Source: an uncultured bacterium (GTDB lineage: Bacteria > Bacteroidota > Bacteroidia > Bacteroidales > Bacteroidaceae). Taken from it: a DNA stretch of 64,000 nt. This document shows, one piece after another, positions 35,712-44,387 of the stretch. Location: positions 62,001 through 126,000 of the forward strand of contig CAJMNM010000005.1 of the NCBI GenBank assembly GCA_905214795.1, in the 5' to 3' direction. The position numbers and the translations under genes were made by a program. The notes beneath the pieces are model-generated. The model had not been told where the DNA came from and searched no databases. It was given only the letters and a program-made list of their open reading frames with translations. Numbering within the stretch: position 1 is the first letter of the stretch; each line of letters opens with the position of its first letter.

Positions 35712-35824
35712 TATATAGTCAGTCTCCGATGTTGAATATATATATGGCTGAGTGATTTTTATTCGTGTATTTCAAAATGTTATGGTTTTTTTTATATATT
35801 TGTCGTAAACAAAATCATAAGACT

Positions 35825-36592
35825 ATGACACAGGAGAACTTTCAGCTTTTTTTATGGATAATGTCTGCATGTGCGCTGGTCGTGTTTGTGGCATTATATT
35901 TTGTTAAGGCCGGATATGGTATATTCCGCACCTCATCGTGGGGATTTGCTATTAATAACCGTTGGGGGTGGTTATTGATGGAAGCTCCGGTTTTTGTTGT
36001 AATGTTGGTATTATGGTGGCGCAGTGATGTTGGTTATACTTGGCCCGCTTTCTTATTTTTCTTGTTGTTTGAACTCCATTATTTTCAGCGGTCTTTTATA
36101 TTCCCATTTTTGATGAATGGTAAAAGCAAGATGCCGATAGCTATATTGTTAATGGGGATGGTTTTTAACATATTAAATGGAATCATGCAGGCTGGTGGCT
36201 TATTTTATTTTCCGGCCATTGATTATGCGGTGGAAGATTGGTATTATTTTTTGCGACCACAGGCGATGGCCGGATTGCTTATTTTCTTTTTTGGTATGAT
36301 GGTAAATTGGCATTCCGACCGTGTGATTAGACAGCTTCGTAAGCCCGGTGATACGGCTCATTATTTGCCTCAAAGAGGTTTTTATCGTTATGTGACCTCG
36401 GCTAACTATTTTGGTGAACTGGTGGAATGGGTCGGTTTTGCTTTGTTGACAGCATCTCCAGCTGCATGGGTATTTGCATGGTGGACATTTGCTAATTTGG
36501 TTCCTCGGGCGTATGCTATCAATCAGCGTTATCGTCGGGAGTTCGGAAGTGCAGTTGGGAATAGAAAATGTATCATTCCTTTTATATATTAG
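35825..36592 (+). CDS. Steroid 5-alpha-reductase-like membrane enzyme
   Basis: A 255-residue polytopic membrane protein (about six hydrophobic segments) with the C-terminal domain of 3-oxo-5-alpha-steroid 4-dehydrogenases: HSDRVIRQLRKPGDTAHYLP, SANYFGELVEW and NLVPRAYAINQRY. These are NADPH-binding and catalytic-region motifs of the family (PF02544). The frame opens at 35765, but a TATATTTG box at 35795-35802 implies the ATG at 35825 (MTQENFQLFL). The next two genes encode an old-yellow-enzyme reductase and a short-chain dehydrogenase, which matches the set reported for gut Bacteroidales converting 3-oxo-delta4 bile acids or steroids to 5-alpha products. A lipid substrate cannot be excluded. 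Confidence 0.8.
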   Translation: MTQENFQLFLWIMSACALVVFVALYFVKAGYGIFRTSSWGFAINNRWGWLLMEAPVFVVMLVLWWRSDVGYTWPAFLFFLLFELHYFQRSFIFPFLMNGKSKMPIAILLMGMVFNILNGIMQAGGLFYFPAIDYAVEDWYYFLRPQAMAGLLIFFFGMMVNWHSDRVIRQLRKPGDTAHYLPQRGFYRYVTSANYFGELVEWVGFALLTASPAAWVFAWWTFANLVPRAYAINQRYRREFGSAVGNRKCIIPFIY

Positions 36593-36643
36593 TTGGTAGA
36601 TAGTTGTTTGATTAGAAGAAAACAAAGTTAGATTGATTGAAAA

Positions 36644-37876
36644 ATGTCTGTTATGGAATCAAAACTGTTTACACCCGTAACGTTCGGACCATTAACGTTA
36701 CGTAATCGTACGATACGTTCTGCTGCTTTTGAAAGTATGTGTCCGGGAAATGCTCCTTCAGAGCAGTTGCTTGATTATCATCGTTCGGTTGCTGCTGGTG
36801 GTATAGGTATGACAACAGTGGCTTATGCAGCTGTAACGCGCAGTGGTTTGTCTTTTGACAGGCAATTATGGATGCGTCCGGAAATAGTTCCGGGATTAAG
36901 GCGTCTTACAGATGCGGTACATGCAGAAGGGGCAGCTGCAGGTATACAGTTGGGGCATTGTGGTAACATGTCGCATAAAAGCATTTGTGGGTGTTTGCCT
37001 GTGGGGGCAAGTTCAGGTTTTAATCTTTATTCACCGACTTTTGTCAGAGGATTGAGAGCAGACGAGTTGCCAGATTTGGCGCGTGCTTATGGTCGTTCTG
37101 TTAATTTGGCCAGAGAAGCAGGCTTTGATTCTGTAGAAATACATGCAGGGCACGGTTATCTTATCAGTCAGTTCCTTTCGCCTGCGACAAATCATCGTAA
37201 AGATGTTTTCGGAGGCTCCTTGACCAATCGTATGCGTTTTATGGATATGGTTATGGAGGAGGTCATGAAAGCTGCTGGTAATGATATGTCGGTCTTGGTT
37301 AAGATGAATATGCGTGACGGGTTTAAAGGAGGTATGGGTATTGAAGAGTCATTGCAGGTTGCCGACCGTCTGGTTGAACTTGGTGCTCACGGCTTGGTGC
37401 TTAGCGGTGGATTTGTGAGTCGTGCGCCGATGTATGTTATGCGTGGTGAGATGCCAATTCGTACGATGACACATTATATGAAATGTTGGTGGCTTAAATA
37501 TGGTGTCCGTCTCGTCGGGCATATGATGATACCTACGGTACCTTTCCGTGAGGCTTATTTCTTGGACGATGCTTTAAAGTTCAGAGCCAGAATAAAAATT
37601 CCGTTGATTTATGTCGGTGGATTAGTGACACGAGAGAAAATAGATGAAGTCTTGAACAGTGGCTTTGAGGCCGTACAGATGGCTAGAGCATTAATTCATG
37701 AGCCTGATTTTGTGAACAGAATGAAGCGTGATGATCAGGCTCGTTGTGGTTGTAAGCACAGTAATTATTGTATCGGTAGAATGTATTCTATTGATATGGC
37801 CTGTCATTGTAATCTGAAAGAGAAATTACCGGCAGATGTTCAGAGAGAAATTGATCAAATAGAGATGAGAGGATGA
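36644..37876 (+). CDS. NADH:flavin oxidoreductase, old yellow enzyme type, with C-terminal cysteine cluster
   Basis: A 410-residue FMN-binding TIM-barrel enzyme. It contains IQLGHCGN, the family motif VEIHAGHGYLISQFLSP, RMRFMD and a phosphate-binding GGLVTREKIDEVL. Near the C-terminus C368, C370, C376, C387 and C389 form a cluster like the iron-sulfur site of 2,4-dienoyl-CoA reductase and BaiCD-type enzymes. It stops after this cluster and lacks the large FAD/NAD(P) domains of those 640-residue relatives, so an external electron donor is expected. By neighbourhood it is a candidate delta4-steroid 5-beta-reductase (inference). It lies 51 bases after the 5-alpha-reductase-like gene and 7 before the dehydrogenase gene. 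Confidence 0.82.
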   Translation: MSVMESKLFTPVTFGPLTLRNRTIRSAAFESMCPGNAPSEQLLDYHRSVAAGGIGMTTVAYAAVTRSGLSFDRQLWMRPEIVPGLRRLTDAVHAEGAAAGIQLGHCGNMSHKSICGCLPVGASSGFNLYSPTFVRGLRADELPDLARAYGRSVNLAREAGFDSVEIHAGHGYLISQFLSPATNHRKDVFGGSLTNRMRFMDMVMEEVMKAAGNDMSVLVKMNMRDGFKGGMGIEESLQVADRLVELGAHGLVLSGGFVSRAPMYVMRGEMPIRTMTHYMKCWWLKYGVRLVGHMMIPTVPFREAYFLDDALKFRARIKIPLIYVGGLVTREKIDEVLNSGFEAVQMARALIHEPDFVNRMKRDDQARCGCKHSNYCIGRMYSIDMACHCNLKEKLPADVQREIDQIEMRG

Positions 37877-37883
37877 TATCGGT

Positions 37884-38741
37884 ATGGATGTATTGAAGTC
37901 AGAACGTTTGGCCGTAATAACAGGTGCCGACGGTGGAATGGGACAGGAAATCACACGTGCTGTTGCTTTACAGGGATACCATGTTATAATGGCTTGTTAT
38001 AATATGGTTAAAGCTGAGAGTAAACGTGTTAAATTGGTGAATGAGACTGGAAACAATATGATAGAATGTCTGCATTTGGACTTATATACAATGGATTCTG
38101 TCGTATTGTTTGCAAAAGAACTGTTGCGTAGAGGAAAGACAATCACACTGTTGATGAATAATGCCGGCACAATGGAGACAGACCGGAGGCAAACTGCTGA
38201 CGGATTTGAACGTACAGTGAGCGTGAATTATGTTGGTCCTTATTTACTGACCAGAAAATTGTTGCCGTTAATGGGAACCGGAAGCCGTATAGTCAATATG
38301 GTGTCGTGTACTTATGCAATAGGACATCTGAAGTTTCCCGATTTCTTTTCAAAAGGAAAGAGTGGCGGTTTTTGGCGTATTCCGGTTTATAGTAATACCA
38401 AGTTGGCTCTTACTCTCTTTACACTAGAACTTGCCAGACGGCTGAGGTCTAGTGGGATAACGGTAAATGCTGCGGATCCAGGTATAGTGTCGACAGATAT
38501 TATAACCATGCATATGTGGTTTGATCCTTTGACGGATATATTCTTCAGACCGTTTATTAGGACACCTCATCAAGGAGCAGTCACTGCGGTAAGTTTACTG
38601 TTGGATGAGAAGTGGAGTAGTGTGACTGGCAGACTGTTTGTTAATGGGCATCCTAAAACGTTGTCTAAGAAGTTTGATTCACATCCGCAGCAAAAAAAAT
38701 TATGGGATGAAACAGAACGGTTGTTAAAACGATGGTTATGA
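37884..38741 (+). CDS. Short-chain dehydrogenase, possible hydroxysteroid dehydrogenase
   Basis: A 285-residue SDR oxidoreductase. The cofactor motif is TGADGGMG (13-20), then NNAG at 92-95, catalytic Ser141, Tyr169 and Lys173 (YSNTK), and PGIVSTDI after the active site. This is a classical, retinol-dehydrogenase-like SDR. Seven bases separate it from the flavoprotein gene, so they are surely co-transcribed. In the published gut Bacteroidales cluster the third gene is a 3-beta-hydroxysteroid dehydrogenase; that role fits here but stereochemistry and substrate cannot be read from sequence. Confidence 0.82.
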   Translation: MDVLKSERLAVITGADGGMGQEITRAVALQGYHVIMACYNMVKAESKRVKLVNETGNNMIECLHLDLYTMDSVVLFAKELLRRGKTITLLMNNAGTMETDRRQTADGFERTVSVNYVGPYLLTRKLLPLMGTGSRIVNMVSCTYAIGHLKFPDFFSKGKSGGFWRIPVYSNTKLALTLFTLELARRLRSSGITVNAADPGIVSTDIITMHMWFDPLTDIFFRPFIRTPHQGAVTAVSLLLDEKWSSVTGRLFVNGHPKTLSKKFDSHPQQKKLWDETERLLKRWL

Positions 38742-38775
38742 TTGTTTTTCTTTATATGATTATTAATTAAGGTAT

Positions 38776-39456
38776 ATGTTTTTGTTTAGAATATTGATGA
38801 TTGCGCTGTTCTTTGGACTAAGTTGTAAAAGTATTATAGTTTCAGCGCAAAGTAAAACAGCCAGAAAAATGGCAGCGATGGGCTTCGTTGATGTCAGAAA
38901 GGTAGATTCTACTATTAAAGTCAGTCTCATGTATGCACGTGCCGATAATTTTACAGGCAAGGTTTTGTATGATGATTTGCGGGAGGCATATTTACATCCA
39001 GCCGCAGCAAAAGCTTTGGCAAAGGCACAGCGTATACTTCATAAAACACATCCTGAATTGAGTCTGAAGGTTTATGATGCGGCTCGTCCTATGCATATCC
39101 AACAAAAAATGTGGAATGTAGTTGCAGGAACATCAAAAAGCATTTACGTTAGTAATCCGAAGAACGGAGGCGGATTGCATAATTATGGTATGGCTGTAGA
39201 TGTGACCTTGTGTGATAGTAAAGGTGATACTATTCCAATGGGAACGCGTATTGATTATATGGGAGTATTGGCACATATAGACAAAGAGGCAGCAGCTGTG
39301 GCTAAAAAGCAAATGACATCCGAAGCAAAAAAGAATCGTGAATTGCTTAGAAGTGTTATGCGTCAGGCCGGATTTAAAGCATTAAGAACCGAATGGTGGC
39401 ATTTTAATTACATTAGTCGTGCACAGGCTCGTGCACATTACAAAGTGATTCCATAA
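38776..39456 (+). CDS. Exported M15 D-alanyl-D-alanine dipeptidase (VanX/DdpX-like)
   Basis: A 226-residue peptidase with a signal peptide (1-24, VSAQ). The M15D zinc site is intact: His135 and Asp142 in HNYGMAVD, Glu206 and His209 in EWWHF, and the substrate arginine Arg104 in DAARP. The family hydrolyses D-Ala-D-Ala. Because this copy is exported and has no vanH/vanA/vanR/vanS genes near it, a role in wall peptide turnover or nutrient recovery is more likely than glycopeptide resistance. It lies 34 bases after the SDR gene and 7 bases before the methyltransferase gene. Confidence 0.87.
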   Translation: MFLFRILMIALFFGLSCKSIIVSAQSKTARKMAAMGFVDVRKVDSTIKVSLMYARADNFTGKVLYDDLREAYLHPAAAKALAKAQRILHKTHPELSLKVYDAARPMHIQQKMWNVVAGTSKSIYVSNPKNGGGLHNYGMAVDVTLCDSKGDTIPMGTRIDYMGVLAHIDKEAAAVAKKQMTSEAKKNRELLRSVMRQAGFKALRTEWWHFNYISRAQARAHYKVIP

Positions 39457-39463
39457 ATAAAAT

Positions 39464-40675
39464 ATGCTGAATAAAGAAACTCTTGAATTTATTAGAAATC
39501 ATAAAGATGAAGATGTAAGAACGTTGGCTATGAAAAGTTGTGGTCAAACAGTAGTAGATCTTCATCAGGCATTAATACAGATAGAGGGATGGCAGATGGC
39601 AAGAAAAAAATTGCCTGTCTGGGCCTCATATGATAACATCTTGTTCCCTCCAAAATTGTCTTTGGAACAATGTTCTTCAGAAGAAACCGCTTTATATAAA
39701 AAGTATCTTGTAGAGCGGTTTTTTTCAACAAACAGAAGGCCTTATGCTTGTATGGTTGATCTTACGGGGGGATATGGGATAGATTTTAGTTACATCGCAC
39801 CTCTTTTTGAAAAAGCGGTATATGTGGAACGCCAAGATATTTTATGTAGATTGGCTGCTCATAATTTTCCTATATTAGGTCTGAAGCATGCACAAGTTAT
39901 ATGTGGAGATGGTGGAGAGACATTATCGAGTCTGGAAAAGATGTCTTTGTGTTTTGTAGATCCTGCAAGACGTGACAACCAAGGACGTAAAACTGTATCA
40001 ATAACTGATTGTGAGCCGGATCTTACGTCGTTGCAAGAACAACTTGAGAAGAAAGCGGAAGTCTGTTTGTTTAAATTATCACCGTTGTTAGACATCAGTA
40101 GGGCTGTTGATGAGTTGCGTCATATCGCTGAAATACATGTTGTTAGTGTGCGTGACGAATGCAAGGAACTGTTGTTGGTAATTGATAAATGTATTACAAC
40201 CAATCCAGTCTGTCGATGTGTTAATTTACAACGTAACCAAACGGATTTTATTTTTACATTTGAAGAGGAGCGTAATGCTTTATGCAATTATGCGGAGACT
40301 CTTGAATCTTATCTTTATGAGCCCAATGCGTCAATAATGAAAGCCGGTGCTTTCAAAACAGTAGCTAATCGTTTTGGTTTGAAGAAATTACATCCTAACA
40401 GCCATTTATATACTTCAGATGTTGTAATTCAAGAATTTCCGGGTAGAGTCTTTCGTATCGAGAATTTTAGTAGCTTCTCAAAATCAGATTTAAGAAATTT
40501 GTTGAAAGATATATCAAACGCAAATCTGACTATTCGTAATTTTCCTTCGGATGTTAGTGCGTTAAGAAAAAAACTGAAATTGAAAGATGGTGGTGATACT
40601 TATCTTTTTGCTACAACTGTAGCAGATGGAAGTCATATTCTGATAAAGGCACGTAAGATAGAGAACGTTTCTTAG
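39464..40675 (+). CDS. Class I SAM-dependent methyltransferase of the PG_1098 / THUMP-like type
   Basis: A 403-residue protein of the family typified by Porphyromonas PG_1098: an N-terminal ferredoxin-like/helical part, a Rossmann methyltransferase core with VDLTGGYGIDFSYIAP (SAM motif I) and FVDPARRD (the DPxR catalytic-loop pattern of RNA methyltransferase relatives), and a C-terminal THUMP-like domain ending in TVADGSHILIKARK. RNA modification is likely by family resemblance; the target is unknown. It is seven bases after the M15 peptidase gene. Confidence 0.82.
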   Translation: MLNKETLEFIRNHKDEDVRTLAMKSCGQTVVDLHQALIQIEGWQMARKKLPVWASYDNILFPPKLSLEQCSSEETALYKKYLVERFFSTNRRPYACMVDLTGGYGIDFSYIAPLFEKAVYVERQDILCRLAAHNFPILGLKHAQVICGDGGETLSSLEKMSLCFVDPARRDNQGRKTVSITDCEPDLTSLQEQLEKKAEVCLFKLSPLLDISRAVDELRHIAEIHVVSVRDECKELLLVIDKCITTNPVCRCVNLQRNQTDFIFTFEEERNALCNYAETLESYLYEPNASIMKAGAFKTVANRFGLKKLHPNSHLYTSDVVIQEFPGRVFRIENFSSFSKSDLRNLLKDISNANLTIRNFPSDVSALRKKLKLKDGGDTYLFATTVADGSHILIKARKIENVS

Positions 40676-40755
40676 CTTTTTTAGACACTAAAAGACACAA
40701 CAAATAAAAAAAAATCCTATCTTTGTATATTATAATAGATTATAATTATAACGAA

Positions 40756-41907
40756 ATGTCATCTGTTGTTATTAAAAAAGTGGCGAACAAAAAAGAATTG
40801 AAAGCTTTTGTTCGCTTCAACTATCATCTGTATAAGGATTGTCCTTTTGCTGTACCTGATTTATTGGAAGATACGTTAGATACATTTAATCCGAAAAAAA
40901 ATCCGGCTTTTGAATTTTGTGAGGCCGATTTCTTTTTGGCTTATAGAGACAATAAAATTGTAGGACGTATAGCAACCTTAATAAATCATAAAGCAAATGC
41001 TACGTGGAATGTAAAAAACGCCCGCTTTGGTTGGATAGATTTTATAGATGATCTGGAAGTCAGTAAGGCTTTGCTTGAAACGGCTGAAGAATGGGGGCGT
41101 GAACATGGCATGGATAAGCTTGTCGGTCCGCTTGGCTTTACAGACATGGATCCGGAAGGTATGCTTACCGGTGGATATGATCAGTTAAGCACGATGGCTA
41201 CTATTTATAATTATCCTTATTATCCGGTTCATATGGATAAACATGGATATACGAAGGAAGTGGATTGGGTTGAACGTAAAGTAAGCATTCCTGAAAAAGG
41301 ACACGAAGAGAAAATGCAGAAATATTTTCGGGTTGCAGAAATGAGTGCGAAGCGTTATAATCTCCATGTTAAGAAGTTTAAGAGTGTGCGTGAGATTCGT
41401 AAAGGACATTATGCAAAACAGATTTTTGACGTTGTTAATAAAGCATATGCCAATTTATACGGCTATTCAGAAATGAATGAGGCACAGATAAATCAGTATG
41501 TCAATGTTTATTTGCCTTTAATCGACTTGAGATTTCTAACAACAGTTGAGACCGCAGATGGGAAAATTATTGCCATGGGTGTCGGTATGCCATCCTTGTC
41601 TCATGCGATTCAGAAAGCAAAAGCCAGAATTTTTCCGTTCGGATGGTTTCATTTGGCAAAGGCATTGTTCTTTAAGCATTCGGATATTATTGATTTATTA
41701 CTTGTCGCTGTACTTCCCGAATATCAGAATAAAGGAGTAAATGCGATGTTGTTTGCCGATTTGATACCGATTAGTAAGGAAATGGGATTCAAATTTGGTG
41801 AAACTCATCCGCAGCTTGAGACTAATGATAAGAGTCAGGGACAGTGGGCTTATTTGGATGCTGTTGTACATAAGCAAAGACGTTGTTTCCAGAAAAAACT
41901 CAAATAA
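40756..41907 (+). CDS. GNAT-like N-acyltransferase family protein
   Basis: A 383-residue protein of a Bacteroidota-wide family annotated as N-acetyltransferase. The N-terminal half holds a GNAT-like fold (FFLAYRDNKIVGRIATLI), followed by LVGPLGFTDMDPEGML. The C-terminal half contains LLVAVLPEYQNKGVNAMLFADL, the acetyl-CoA loop (Q/R-x-x-G-x-G/A analogue), so it may be a tandem GNAT. The substrate is unknown. The frame opens at 40723, but a TATCTTTG -10-like box at 40718-40725 shows that translation must start later, at the ATG at 40756 (MSSVVIKKV). It precedes parE by ten bases. Confidence 0.8.
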   Translation: MSSVVIKKVANKKELKAFVRFNYHLYKDCPFAVPDLLEDTLDTFNPKKNPAFEFCEADFFLAYRDNKIVGRIATLINHKANATWNVKNARFGWIDFIDDLEVSKALLETAEEWGREHGMDKLVGPLGFTDMDPEGMLTGGYDQLSTMATIYNYPYYPVHMDKHGYTKEVDWVERKVSIPEKGHEEKMQKYFRVAEMSAKRYNLHVKKFKSVREIRKGHYAKQIFDVVNKAYANLYGYSEMNEAQINQYVNVYLPLIDLRFLTTVETADGKIIAMGVGMPSLSHAIQKAKARIFPFGWFHLAKALFFKHSDIIDLLLVAVLPEYQNKGVNAMLFADLIPISKEMGFKFGETHPQLETNDKSQGQWAYLDAVVHKQRRCFQKKLK

Positions 41908-41917
41908 TTAACATTAC

Positions 41918-43894
41918 ATGGCTGAAGAAGATAAACTCCAGAACGAGATACAAGTAGATTATACAGAAGAAAATATTCGCCATTTGTCGGATATGGAACA
42001 TATCCGTACGCGTGCGGGTATGTATATAGGTAAACTGGGTGATGGTTCGCATGCAGAGGATGGTATTTATGTTCTTTTAAAAGAAGTGATAGATAACAGT
42101 ATTGATGAATTCAAAATGCACGCCGGAAAGCGTATTGAAATCACTTTGGAAGAGCAATTAAGAATCAGTGTGCGGGATTACGGACGTGGTATACCTCTAG
42201 GTAAGTTGGTTGAGGCTGTGAGTATGTTGAATACTGGAGGAAAATTTGATTCTAAGGTCTTTAAAAAAAGTGTAGGATTAAACGGCGTCGGCGTAAAGGC
42301 TGTAAATGCATTAAGCTCACATTTTGAAGTTCGCAGCTATCGTGATGGTACAGTGCGTTGTGTGACCTTTGAGAAAGGACAGATGATAACTGACGAGACT
42401 ACCGAGACAGAGGATGAAAACGGTACGTATATCTATTTCGAGCCGGATAATACGTTGTTTAAGAATTATTCTTTCCGTAATGAATTCATCGAAGTCATGT
42501 TGCGTAATTATACCTATCTGAATACGGGCTTGACCATAATGTTTAATGGTCGGCGGATTCATTCGCGCAACGGTTTAGTCGATCTCTTGAATGATAATAT
42601 GACTAATGACGGTTTGTATCCCATTATTCATTTGAAGGGAGAGGATATAGAGATTGCTTTTACGCATACCGGTCAATATGGCGAGGAGTATTATTCATTT
42701 GTGAATGGTCAGCATACAACACAGGGAGGAACCCATCAAAGTGCTTTCAAAAAGCATATAGCAGAAACGATTAAAGATTTCTCCGGAAAGAATTTCGATT
42801 ATGGCGATATCCGTAATGGTATAGTGGCGGCTATTGCTGTCAATATAGAAGAGCCGCTTTTTGAAAGTCAGACTAAAATTAAGTTGGGGTCATTGACAAC
42901 AGAACCCGACGGAGGAGTCAGTATAGATAAGTTCGTGGGAGATTTTGTTAAAGAACAGGTCGATAATTATCTTCATAAGAATCCTGATGTTGCAGAAATA
43001 ATTATTCAGAAAATTACAGAGAACGAAAAGGAGAGGAAAGCCATAGCCGGTGTTGCCAAATTGGCACGTGAGCGTTCTAAAAAGGCAAATCTTCATAATC
43101 GCAAACTTCGTGATTGCCGCATTCATTTGAATGATGCAAAGGGTGATTTGAAGGAGGAAAGCAGCATCTTTATTACAGAGGGTGATTCAGCCAGTGGTAG
43201 TATCACTAAAAGTCGTGATGTGAATACGCAGGCTGTATTCAGTTTGCGAGGAAAACCGTTAAACAGCTATGGCTTGACCAAGAAGGTGGTTTACGAAAAT
43301 GAGGAATTTAATTTGTTACAGGCTGCCTTGAATATAGAGGATGGGCTTGATGGCTTACGCTATAATAAAGTGATTGTGGCGACGGATGCTGATGTTGATG
43401 GTATGCATATCCGTTTGTTGATGATTACTTTCTTTTTGCAGTTTTTTCCTGATTTGATAAAAAAAGGACACGTTTTTATTTTACAAACACCTTTATTCCG
43501 TGTACGTAATCGTAAGACGAAAATTAATAAGGTTCGTCTGAAGAAAATGGAAGATGAAGGGGTTGATGTGAAAGGAGATTTTATAACTCGATACTGTTAT
43601 ACAGAGGATGAGCGTCTTCAGGCAATAGAAGATTTAGGACCGGAACCGGAAATAACCCGATTTAAAGGACTTGGTGAGATTTCACCGGATGAGTTCAAGA
43701 ATTTCATAGGTCCGGATATGCGCTTGGAGCAAGTATCTTTACATAAAAGTGACCAGGTGAAGGAGTTATTGGAGTACTATATGGGTAAGAACACAATGGA
43801 ACGCCAAAACTTCATTATAGATAATCTTGTGATAGAAGAAGACCGTGCCGAGGAGGAAGAAGAAAGTCTGTCCGAGGCGGTCTTATCAGAATAA
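41918..43894 (+). CDS. parE: DNA topoisomerase IV subunit B
   Basis: A 658-residue type IIA topoisomerase B subunit. A GHKL ATPase domain (with EVIDNSIDEF, DYGRGIP and GLNGVGVKAVNAL) is followed by the transducer domain, then the TOPRIM domain with EGDSAS at 421-426 and a later DADVDGMHI metal site. It works with ParC to decatenate chromosomes. Its length and the lack of the extra GyrB insert favour ParE over GyrB; parC is not in the window. It is followed by coaD three bases later. Confidence 0.9.
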   Translation: MAEEDKLQNEIQVDYTEENIRHLSDMEHIRTRAGMYIGKLGDGSHAEDGIYVLLKEVIDNSIDEFKMHAGKRIEITLEEQLRISVRDYGRGIPLGKLVEAVSMLNTGGKFDSKVFKKSVGLNGVGVKAVNALSSHFEVRSYRDGTVRCVTFEKGQMITDETTETEDENGTYIYFEPDNTLFKNYSFRNEFIEVMLRNYTYLNTGLTIMFNGRRIHSRNGLVDLLNDNMTNDGLYPIIHLKGEDIEIAFTHTGQYGEEYYSFVNGQHTTQGGTHQSAFKKHIAETIKDFSGKNFDYGDIRNGIVAAIAVNIEEPLFESQTKIKLGSLTTEPDGGVSIDKFVGDFVKEQVDNYLHKNPDVAEIIIQKITENEKERKAIAGVAKLARERSKKANLHNRKLRDCRIHLNDAKGDLKEESSIFITEGDSASGSITKSRDVNTQAVFSLRGKPLNSYGLTKKVVYENEEFNLLQAALNIEDGLDGLRYNKVIVATDADVDGMHIRLLMITFFLQFFPDLIKKGHVFILQTPLFRVRNRKTKINKVRLKKMEDEGVDVKGDFITRYCYTEDERLQAIEDLGPEPEITRFKGLGEISPDEFKNFIGPDMRLEQVSLHKSDQVKELLEYYMGKNTMERQNFIIDNLVIEEDRAEEEEESLSEAVLSE

Positions 43895-43897
43895 AAC

Positions 43898-44356
43898 ATG
43901 ATGAAAACAGCTGTTTTCCCGGGAAGTTTCGATCCTTTTACCAAAGGACATGAATCAGTTTTGCGACGTGGCTTGAAATTGTTTGATCATATTGTTATCG
44001 GTGTCGGTATAAATGAAAGCAAGCAATCCTGTCAGACTGCGGAATGTAGAATTGAAGCGTTGCGCAAACTTTTTGATGGAGATGAACGTATATCTGTTGA
44101 AGGATATTCCGATTTGACTGTTGATTTTGCAAGACGCCATCAGGCAGATTTTATTTTACGTGGTGTAAGGTCTGTGAAAGATTACGAATACGAAATCAAT
44201 ATAGCAGATGTTAATAGAAGAATGTCTGGTATTGAGACTGTTTTTCTTTTTGCAGAACCGGAATGGGCTTTTCTCAGTTCAACCATTGTAAAGGAATTGA
44301 TGCATTACGGAAAGGATATCTCGCAATATATTCCCGACGGATTAGAATATAAATAA
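43898..44356 (+). CDS. coaD: Pantetheine-phosphate adenylyltransferase
   Basis: A 152-residue nucleotidyltransferase that makes dephospho-CoA from 4'-phosphopantetheine and ATP. The opening FPGSFDPFTKGH contains the T/HxGH site, and the C-terminal motif is FLSSTIVKEL. The second ATG (43901) is an equally good start. It lies three bases after parE and 31 bases before the S41 protease gene, an order shared by many Bacteroidales. Confidence 0.96.
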   Translation: MMKTAVFPGSFDPFTKGHESVLRRGLKLFDHIVIGVGINESKQSCQTAECRIEALRKLFDGDERISVEGYSDLTVDFARRHQADFILRGVRSVKDYEYEINIADVNRRMSGIETVFLFAEPEWAFLSSTIVKELMHYGKDISQYIPDGLEYK

Positions 44357-44387
44357 TTAAATATAAACCTTAATTAAGCCATAAAAA

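Noticed and set aside
38776..39456. Vancomycin resistance gene
   Set aside because: Exported, single and without ligase, dehydrogenase or two-component genes; a VanX fold alone does not give resistance.
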